Shown here: piece by piece, positions 8,163-14,614 of the stretch
Layout: the number at the start of each line of letters is the position of its first letter
Numbering within the stretch: position 1 is the stretch's first letter
From: CAYJAQ01 sp964368275
Lineage (GTDB): Bacteria > Bacillota_I > Bacilli_A > ML615J-28 > CAG-313
DNA length: 24,207 nt
NCBI GenBank assembly: GCA_964368275.1
Contig: CAYJAQ010000020.1
Location: forward strand, 1 to 24,207
Direction: 5' to 3'
Notes under the pieces: model-generated
Told to the model about the DNA's origin: nothing
The model's input: only the letters and a program-made list of their open reading frames with translations
Databases searched by the model: none
Made by a program: the position numbers and the translations under genes

Positions 8163-9753
8163 AAAAATAGTTTGTTTTATTAATATCATAGTTTTACTTT
8201 TGGTTATGACAGGTTGTAAGGATAATAAACTGGCTGAAAAATTAAGAGAGACTAATCCTCGTAATGATACATATTACCAAGTATTTGTTAGAAGTTTTGC
8301 TGATAGTGATGCTGATGGAATTGGGGACTTTAATGGAATATCAGAAAAACTAGATTATCTTCAAGATTTAGGTGTTACAGGTCTTTGGTTAATGCCAATT
8401 CATCCTAGTCCTACTTACCATGGTTATGATGTTACTGATTATTATGGAGTGAACGAAGATTATGGAACGATGGATGATTTTAAAAATCTGGTTAATAATG
8501 CTCATAAGCGAGGAATTAAGATTGTTTTGGACATGGTATTTAATCATTCCTCTGATCAACATGAATGGTTTCAAAAAGCAATATCAGGTGATGCAAAATA
8601 TCGTGATTATTATGTATTGTTAGATTCTTCCACTAAAACAGAAGGCTTTCTAGGATCATGGAGTCAAAATATTTGGCATGTACAAAATGGTGTGAAGTAT
8701 TGTGGCTATTTTTCTAATACCATGCCTGACTTTAATTTTGAAAGTGTTGCTTATCAAGAAGAGGTATTAAAAATAAGCAAGTATTGGATAGATCTTGGTG
8801 TAGATGGCTTTCGCCTTGATGCCGCATTACACTTTTTTGGAACAAATGAAGATTTAAAGAAAAAAGATTATAACTATTTAACAAATGTTAATTATTTGTA
8901 CGATTTACGTGAAAAATTACATGAGTATGATGAAGACTTTTATTTAATGGGTGAAGTTGCTGATACTTTCCCCGAAACAATTGGTTATTTCTATTTAGGA
9001 CTTGATTCACCACTTGATTTTCCGATTTCCGCCCGCTTAAAAAAAGCAATGCAATCAGCAGGAAATAGTGGTTATGTATCAGGATTATTGATGACATATC
9101 GTGAATATGCTGCGAAGTCAGCCGATTTTATCAGTGCACCATTTATCGCTAATCACGATGAAGACCGGATTGCTTCACAGGTTGGTGGTAAGCAAGATTA
9201 CATGAAGTTGGTCGCTGAACTTTTACTAGCTCTTCCAGGTAGTCCAATTATGTATTACGGAGAAGAAGTTGGTATGTTTGGAGATAAAGCGACAGGGCCA
9301 GATATTTGGGATGAAACAAGGCGTCTTCCAATTAATTGGGGTGATGAATATACTTGCCACTGGATGGATGCTTCAACTGATGCTAATTATCTAAGAGTAA
9401 AAGCCCAAAATGAAGAGGTAGCTAGTGTTAGCGAACAACTTGCTGATAAAGATTCACTCTTGAACACCTATAAACGGATGCTTAAGGTACGTAGTGAGAA
9501 TATGGCATTAAAATACGGCAATGCAATTACAGCCTATTCGAATAACTCAACCGGTATTCAAGGGTATATTCGAGAATATACATTTGAAAAGACTACCCAA
9601 AAGGTTTTAGTTATTCACAATATAACATTAAAACCGACTCTGCTACCAGAGATTAATGGTAAAGTATTATACTTATCTGGTACTGATGATCTGACAATGC
9701 CAACTACTTTAAATGGGAAATCAACATTAATTGTTGATATTACAGGTGAATAA
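8155..9753 (+). CDS. Surface lipoprotein GH13 alpha-amylase/alpha-glucosidase
   Basis: Alpha-glucan hydrolase of 532 aa tethered outside the membrane. The signal peptide ends in the lipobox VMTGC with Cys21 as lipidation site. The GH13 barrel starts near residue 38. Motifs are DMVFNH (126-131), MPDFN (190-194, intermediate between the oligo-1,6-glucosidase QPDLN and neopullulanase MPKLN types), nucleophile D222 in GFRLDA, E267 in MGEV, and H334-D335 in NHDED. A short C-terminal beta domain follows. The start at 8155 is the one giving a proper signal peptide, with GAGG at 8140-8143 upstream. It overlaps the RDD gene and is followed 1 base later by the DUF1189 gene. It probably trims maltodextrins at the surface for the importer encoded further right. 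Exact specificity is not readable. Confidence 0.9.
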   Translation: MTKKIVCFINIIVLLLVMTGCKDNKLAEKLRETNPRNDTYYQVFVRSFADSDADGIGDFNGISEKLDYLQDLGVTGLWLMPIHPSPTYHGYDVTDYYGVNEDYGTMDDFKNLVNNAHKRGIKIVLDMVFNHSSDQHEWFQKAISGDAKYRDYYVLLDSSTKTEGFLGSWSQNIWHVQNGVKYCGYFSNTMPDFNFESVAYQEEVLKISKYWIDLGVDGFRLDAALHFFGTNEDLKKKDYNYLTNVNYLYDLREKLHEYDEDFYLMGEVADTFPETIGYFYLGLDSPLDFPISARLKKAMQSAGNSGYVSGLLMTYREYAAKSADFISAPFIANHDEDRIASQVGGKQDYMKLVAELLLALPGSPIMYYGEEVGMFGDKATGPDIWDETRRLPINWGDEYTCHWMDASTDANYLRVKAQNEEVASVSEQLADKDSLLNTYKRMLKVRSENMALKYGNAITAYSNNSTGIQGYIREYTFEKTTQKVLVIHNITLKPTLLPEINGKVLYLSGTDDLTMPTTLNGKSTLIVDITGE

Positions 9754-9754
9754 A

Positions 9755-10597
9755 ATGAAGTTTTTTACTAATTTCTTTTCCTTTAAACGAATTTACTCAC
9801 TTAGAGAACTACCACTTAATAAAGCATTTGGTCATTTTCTAATATTAGTTTTATTAATATCGTTTCCTCTTAACTTTAACTATGTTAAAAATGGAATTGA
9901 TAGTTTTAACAATATTACAATGGGAATTAGGACATATACGCCTGAATGGTTTCCTTACCAACTAGGAACAAAACTAGCTGATAGTTATATTTCAAAAGAT
10001 GGTTTAAGTATGCCTACAAAAGCAACGTATATTTTTAATGCTACGCTCGCTGATGAAACACCTTTTGAGATTGTTTTTACCAATGAGAATTACGCACCCA
10101 AAGCCTGCTCATTAGTTTTTACAGAAGATGCGATATCGTATTATGATGCTGAAATGAACGTGTTAACTAGTACATATGGTCGAGTAAAAAATCCTATTTC
10201 AATGCGTTCGTTCTTTGATTTAGAACCGGTGGCTGCAGCTGAACTTTTCTATGATTTAGTCGACAATGCCTTTGGTGCTTATTTTGTTAGTTATTTTGTT
10301 ATTACTAATGTCTTAATCAACCTGTTAATGAATACTATATTGGTATTATTAATAAGTGCTATTTTCTTATTTGTTCGCATCAATTATAAGAAAGTTACAA
10401 CATTTAAAGAAAACATTAATATTACGGTTGCAGCTATGACAATTCCAGCTATTTTCGGAGCTCTTGTAGGAATGACGGGTATCATGGAATTAAACTCTTT
10501 TTCGGTGGTAATATTCCAATTTGCAACACCATTAATCGCTTTAGGAGCAATATATAAAGGTGGCAAAGAAAAAGAAATATTGACAAAAGGACTCTAA
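9755..10597 (+). CDS. DUF1189 family membrane protein (YvdJ/MalA-like)
   Basis: Membrane protein of 280 aa: one N-terminal span (about residues 26-44), an extracytoplasmic region of roughly 130 residues, then three C-terminal spans (about 178-270) and a basic tail. This is the arrangement of DUF1189 proteins. Known family members sit in maltodextrin gene clusters (Bacillus subtilis YvdJ, pneumococcal MalA), which matches the context, but their biochemical role is unknown. ATG 9755 begins 1 base after the amylase stop, with AGGTGA at 9744-9749 as ribosome site, so translation is coupled. The operon ends at the hairpin just downstream. Family call is by layout and synteny. Confidence 0.75.
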   Translation: MKFFTNFFSFKRIYSLRELPLNKAFGHFLILVLLISFPLNFNYVKNGIDSFNNITMGIRTYTPEWFPYQLGTKLADSYISKDGLSMPTKATYIFNATLADETPFEIVFTNENYAPKACSLVFTEDAISYYDAEMNVLTSTYGRVKNPISMRSFFDLEPVAAAELFYDLVDNAFGAYFVSYFVITNVLINLLMNTILVLLISAIFLFVRINYKKVTTFKENINITVAAMTIPAIFGALVGMTGIMELNSFSVVIFQFATPLIALGAIYKGGKEKEILTKGL

Positions 10598-10606
10598 ATA
10601 AAACGG

Positions 10607-10635
10607 AAATCTAGGTTATCTACCTAGATTTTTTT
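10607..10635 (+). terminator. Intrinsic terminator after the DUF1189 gene
   Basis: AAATCTAGGT (10607-10616) pairs perfectly with ACCTAGATTT (10622-10631) around a 5-base loop and runs into a T tract ending at 10635. It closes the RDD/amylase/DUF1189 operon, 10 bases after the last stop codon. Confidence 0.9.
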
Positions 10636-10675
10636 AATGGCATAAAAAAACTTTAGAAAACTTGAAAAAGTGAGA

Positions 10676-10703
10676 GAAAACGCTTGCATGAAAACGCTTT
10701 ATA
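10676..10703 (+). promoter_or_regulatory. Tandem LacI-family-like operators (cre/MalR-type)
   Basis: The 10-mer GAAAACGCTT occurs twice, at 10676-10685 and 10690-10699, 14 bases apart. Each copy carries the AAnCGnTT core of LacI/GalR-family operators; the second (TGAAAACGCTTTA) matches the first 12 positions of the CcpA cre consensus. They overlap the -35 box and the spacer of the promoter, where binding would repress. Whether a MalR-like repressor, CcpA or both bind cannot be decided from sequence, and no such regulator gene is in the window. Confidence 0.7.
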
Positions 10704-10712
10704 TGATATAAT
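10684..10712 (+). promoter_or_regulatory. Promoter of the main maltodextrin operon
   Basis: A -35 TTGCAT (10684-10689), a 17-base spacer and a perfect -10 TATAAT (10707-10712) are present. The transcript would start near 10719, leaving a leader of about 50 A-rich bases that ends in AAGGAGG (10758-10764), 5 bases before the ATG of the CBM41 surface protein. The operator repeats lie on the -35 and in the spacer. Confidence 0.85.
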
Positions 10713-10769
10713 GTATAGGCAAAGAATACTTATTGCAAAAACAGAATTAAAAAAATTAAGGAGGAAGAA

Positions 10770-13187
10770 ATGAAAAAAAGTTTAATCTTTTTCTGCTTAG
10801 CTGTATTAACTTTGAGTTTATTCTCAATGACTTCAAAAGTTGTTCAAGCTGAGGAAGAACCAATTGGTACGATAGTATTACACTATCAAAATTGGGATAA
10901 CAATTATGAAAACACTGGTTTATGGATTTGGGGCAATGGAGGAACAACTTCTGCCATAGATAGAGCTGGTGTTGATGATTTTGGCGGATATTACAATATC
11001 CCTGTATATGCTGGTGCTGATGCTGAGGTAGGCGCAATACCAATGAATAGTGGATATATTAATGGCTCTAATTATACTGGCTGGGATAACGGCTGGGTAA
11101 AAGGTGCTAATGATGCTAAAATTAATGTTGATGCAATTAAAGGTGGTCAAAAGGAAATACATGCTTATGTATTCTATTCACCTGATATGGCTGGTGGGTC
11201 ACCTGTCTTTATAGCAGATCCTGCTAAGGTTAATGTTCTTGTATTATACTATGCTCCTAGCTACGAACCAAATCTTGGTTTCCATGCTTGGGGTGGATTC
11301 TCAGTAGGTGAAGCATCTTGGGGAACTCCAATTGATTTATTTAAAACTGGTGCGTACAGCCCATCTTCTAAAGATGTAAAAGTTGCTATGCTATCATCTG
11401 AAGCTGGCGATGGCGGTTTCTTAATCTATGCTGGTGGCGATGATTCAAAGAAAACACCTGATCAAGATACACATCTATATGTAGAAGATATCACTAATAA
11501 ACCTGCTGGTTCAGTTTCAGTTGTATATGCAACTGGTGGAAAAGCATGGAGCGGTGCTACTGCTCATGATACTTTTGTTGGAACAGCATTTAACTTCAAA
11601 TTTGATGAAAGAGAAGTTGCTGATGATGGCAAAGTAACTGGTACATATGCATCTAATCCATTATCAATAATTGCTAAACTTAGTCAAGCAATTACAGTAT
11701 TAGAAGAATATGACACAGGCAGAGTTGATATAACTACAGAAACTGTTCAAAAGTGGATGCCTGTTGAAGGTGAAGAATATAAGCAAACAACAATTTCACA
11801 AACTAAAGTTACTAGTTTGCCTGCTATGAGTGCTGGTGCTGCTGGTAGAATTATTTTCCATCATCAAATTTGGGATGGCGATTATACTAATGCAGGTCTA
11901 TGGACTTGGGGTGGAATAACAAGTGATGGTGTAAAAGCAATCGGTTCAGATGAATTCGGTGCTGTATCAATTGTTGAATTTGCTAGTACTAGTGGTGACA
12001 TTGGATTAATTCCAATTAGAAAAGAAATAGAAAATGTTAATCGTTGGAGTTATCGTGAAACTCCTGATGGTCAACACATTACTTATAATGTATCTGGTAA
12101 GAGTGGCGATATTCACCTATATTATTTTGAAGGTGGATTACAAACTTATTATGAATATGATCCGTTAAAGGCAAACGTGTTTGTTGTACTACATGATAGT
12201 GTATATGAAGAAAATCTTGGTTTACATGCATGGGGTTCTGCATTCCCAGAAGCAACATGGGGTACACCATATCAAGTGTTTACTGATGGTTATGCTGATC
12301 CATCTGGCGCAAAGGGCAAAGTTGCTTTCTTACAAGCAGAAAGCTTTGACGGATGCGGATTCTTAATCTATGCTGGTGATGATGCAACTAAGAAAACTTT
12401 TGCAAATGCTGGTGATTCAATTACTGATTTTGCTGCATTAAAAGCTGGTGATTTAAGAGTATTATACGTTGCTGCTGGTGCAACACCTGAAGATGGTGTT
12501 ACATTCTATGGCGAAAATGCAAAAGCAGAATTTGCAACTATATCATTTGCACCTGTTGAATTAAGAGACGTAGAAGTAGAAGTTGAAACTCCAATTATTG
12601 ATACTAGAAAGAAAGATTTATCAGCTGTATTCCAACTATTTGTTGACGGCGAACAAGTTCCTTTCGAACGTATTGACTTTAGTGATACTGCCGAAACTGC
12701 AAGTGATTTTGTATTTGTATTATCAGAAGCAAATAAACTAGATAACACAAAAGAATATACACTTAAGTATATTGGTGGTGATGAACCAATTGAAATTATT
12801 GTGGACGTTGATAAAGAAGCTCCAGTAATCTCAATTATTGGTAACAAAGAAATTAAAGTTTCACAAGGTGTTGAATGGGATCAAGCTAAATTCCCAGTTG
12901 TTACAGCATCTGATGATCGCGATGGTAACATTAACAATCGTGTATTCGTTAAGAGTGGTGAAGGTAATTTAGATCCTAATGTTCCTGGTAATTATAAGAT
13001 TACCTTAACAGTAAATGATGAATGGGGTAATGAAGGCAGAGCAGAATTTACAATCGTTGTAGAACCTGCTAAAGCTGGTCCAAGCACAGGCTTAATCGTA
13101 TTATTTGTATGCCTTGGCGTAGTAGTCATTGCTGGTGGATTATTATTTGTATTTAAAGATAAGATCTTTAAAAAACCAGAAGCCTAA
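10770..13187 (+). CDS. Non-catalytic, membrane-anchored CBM41-type alpha-glucan-binding surface protein
   Basis: An 805-aa exported protein with no recognisable enzyme domain. A signal peptide (cleavage after VQA, residue 27) is followed by two copies of a two-part unit. The first part (about 34-142 and 360-455) has the CBM41 pattern, an 'IVLHYQNWD'-type strand then 'GLW.WG', as in the N-terminus of pullulanases. The second (about 153-275 and 467-600) shares 'NLGFHAWG', 'WGTP' and 'GFLIYAG' and is not a module I can name. Then come a beta domain (about 601-680), an Ig-like domain (about 683-772, with 'SDDRDGN' and 'VNDEWGN'), and a C-terminal membrane helix (about 774-796) with a basic tail. 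It is the first gene of the operon, with a strong ribosome site and 26 bases to the binding-protein gene. Inferred role: holding starch or glycogen at the surface, analogous to SusE/SusF. Confidence 0.8.
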   Translation: MKKSLIFFCLAVLTLSLFSMTSKVVQAEEEPIGTIVLHYQNWDNNYENTGLWIWGNGGTTSAIDRAGVDDFGGYYNIPVYAGADAEVGAIPMNSGYINGSNYTGWDNGWVKGANDAKINVDAIKGGQKEIHAYVFYSPDMAGGSPVFIADPAKVNVLVLYYAPSYEPNLGFHAWGGFSVGEASWGTPIDLFKTGAYSPSSKDVKVAMLSSEAGDGGFLIYAGGDDSKKTPDQDTHLYVEDITNKPAGSVSVVYATGGKAWSGATAHDTFVGTAFNFKFDEREVADDGKVTGTYASNPLSIIAKLSQAITVLEEYDTGRVDITTETVQKWMPVEGEEYKQTTISQTKVTSLPAMSAGAAGRIIFHHQIWDGDYTNAGLWTWGGITSDGVKAIGSDEFGAVSIVEFASTSGDIGLIPIRKEIENVNRWSYRETPDGQHITYNVSGKSGDIHLYYFEGGLQTYYEYDPLKANVFVVLHDSVYEENLGLHAWGSAFPEATWGTPYQVFTDGYADPSGAKGKVAFLQAESFDGCGFLIYAGDDATKKTFANAGDSITDFAALKAGDLRVLYVAAGATPEDGVTFYGENAKAEFATISFAPVELRDVEVEVETPIIDTRKKDLSAVFQLFVDGEQVPFERIDFSDTAETASDFVFVLSEANKLDNTKEYTLKYIGGDEPIEIIVDVDKEAPVISIIGNKEIKVSQGVEWDQAKFPVVTASDDRDGNINNRVFVKSGEGNLDPNVPGNYKITLTVNDEWGNEGRAEFTIVVEPAKAGPSTGLIVLFVCLGVVVIAGGLLFVFKDKIFKKPEA
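10869..12584 (+). repeat. Internal duplication within the CBM41 surface protein gene
   Basis: Two units of about 740 bases each (roughly 10869-11609 and 11847-12584) encode related pairs of domains. Shared landmarks in the same order are 'H.Q.WD..Y.N.GLW.WG', 'K.NV.V', 'NLG.HAWG', 'WGTP', 'GFLIYAG.D..KK', and 'GD/GS..V.Y..GG/GA'. The copies have diverged clearly, so the duplication is old. Boundaries are approximate, read by eye from the translation. Confidence 0.75.
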
Positions 13188-13213
13188 TAGGAAAGAGAAA
13201 GGAGAATAAAGAT

Positions 13214-14554
13214 ATGAAAAAATATTTTAGTTTTATAATCGCGTTTATATTCTTGTTTATTCTTGTAGGCTGTACACTTCCTGAAGTAAGTGTGATTGAT
13301 TTTAGTGTTTCAAGAGTTAAAACTACAACAATTAGAGTTTGGATGGATGATACTGATGGTGTATTCATGAATGAATTAATACCAGCATTTAATGAACAAT
13401 ATCCATCTATTGAAGTAAAATTCCAACATATGGCAACAGTAGACTCACGGGAAAAGTTAAAAACTTTAGGCCCTTCTGGTAATGGTGCTGACGTATTCCA
13501 ATTCCCTCATGACCATATGTCACAAGCTATCTTGGAAGATTTAGTATTACCGCTTCCAGAATCAACAATGACAAGATTACAAGAAAGAATTTCTGATATT
13601 GCTTTAGATATTGCAACTGCATATTATGATCCTGCTACAAAGAGCTTTGATAAAGTTGAAGGTGCAGCTGAACAATTATTCGCAGTTCCTATCTCTAATG
13701 AATCAGTATTCCTATTCTGCAATAATGATATAATTGACCCTGCTGAAGTTCCTACATCTTGGGGAGCATTCCTAGATAAAGCAAAAACATGGGAAGCAGC
13801 TCACCCAGGCAAAGAATTTTTAGTAACAAGCTCACACTGGGCTGACGGTTACTTTGTTCAAAGTATTTTCTCATCATTTGAATGGCGTCCATTCGGCCCT
13901 AGTGGTGATGATGCTAATAACCTAGGATTTGCTGGTACTGATGGTACTGCTAATGCAAAACTTGCAGCAGCAATTGGTTGGTTAACAAATGATTTAAAAC
14001 CAGTTGTAACTGGTAATGGTTCACATAATAGTGTTGGTGGTGCTAAGTTTGAAGCTGGCGAAGCTGCATTAGTATTAAGTGGACCTTGGCAAACAAATAC
14101 TTACAAAGATTTAGGTATTAATTACTCAGCATTAAAAATGCCTAACTTTAGTGATGTAGATGGTGCGAATGGAACTGAAAGTACATTTGCTGGTGCACAA
14201 ATGGTTGCTGTATATAAGTATTCTCAAAATCAAGACGCTGCTATTAAATTCGTAGAATTCTTAGCAAGCGATGAAGGCGCTCGTATTCTTTATGAAACAA
14301 GTGGCGATTGCCCTGCATTAAAACCTGAATTAATTGAACAAATTGCTGGCTTAAAGGATGATCCAGTTTTAGCAGTTATGTTAGAACAATTAGAAACATC
14401 TATTCCAATGCCTACTATCCCAGAAGTTACTCACTACTGGGCACCAATTGAAACAGCTGTTAAGAATGTATGGAATAATGCTGCTGACATTAATGCTGAA
14501 TTAGTGGAAGCACAAAAATCATATGAAGCTAAGAGAGCTTTATCGGGCAGATAA
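13214..14554 (+). CDS. malE: Maltodextrin ABC importer, solute-binding lipoprotein (MalE-like)
   Basis: Extracellular family 1 sugar-binding protein of 446 aa. The signal peptide ends in the lipobox FILVGC (Cys20), anchoring it to the outer face of the membrane. The mature part shows the MalE-type fold signatures: 'TIRVWMDD' opening strand, 'ADVFQFPHD', 'LVLSGPWQTNTYKDLGINY' in the second lobe and 'FVEFLASDEGARILYETSG' near the end. A good ribosome site (AAAGGAG, just before 13205) precedes ATG 13214. It lies 26 bases after the CBM41 protein gene and upstream of the two permease genes, separated from them by a hairpin. Maltodextrin specificity is inferred from operon context; the symbol is by analogy. 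Confidence 0.88.
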   Translation: MKKYFSFIIAFIFLFILVGCTLPEVSVIDFSVSRVKTTTIRVWMDDTDGVFMNELIPAFNEQYPSIEVKFQHMATVDSREKLKTLGPSGNGADVFQFPHDHMSQAILEDLVLPLPESTMTRLQERISDIALDIATAYYDPATKSFDKVEGAAEQLFAVPISNESVFLFCNNDIIDPAEVPTSWGAFLDKAKTWEAAHPGKEFLVTSSHWADGYFVQSIFSSFEWRPFGPSGDDANNLGFAGTDGTANAKLAAAIGWLTNDLKPVVTGNGSHNSVGGAKFEAGEAALVLSGPWQTNTYKDLGINYSALKMPNFSDVDGANGTESTFAGAQMVAVYKYSQNQDAAIKFVEFLASDEGARILYETSGDCPALKPELIEQIAGLKDDPVLAVMLEQLETSIPMPTIPEVTHYWAPIETAVKNVWNNAADINAELVEAQKSYEAKRALSGR

Positions 14555-14563
14555 TAAATGATT

Positions 14564-14602
14564 GTGACGGAGCTGGTCTTACTTGACCAGCTCTCACTTT
14601 TC
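14564..14602 (+). terminator. Attenuator/terminator hairpin between binding protein and permeases
   Basis: GAGCTGGTC (14570-14578) pairs perfectly with GACCAGCTC (14585-14593), extended outward by GTGA/TCAC (14564-14567 with 14594-14597), and is followed by TTTTCT. It sits in the 60-base gap before the MalF-like gene, which has no promoter of its own that I can see. Partial read-through would give more binding protein than permease. Confidence 0.8.
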
Positions 14603-14614
14603 TAGGAGGCAAAT

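Noticed and set aside
12506..12847. Open frames on the reverse strand within the CBM41 protein gene and other genes
   Set aside because: They lie wholly inside well-supported genes, have low-complexity Ser/Thr/Ile-rich translations and no ribosome sites; they are shadows.
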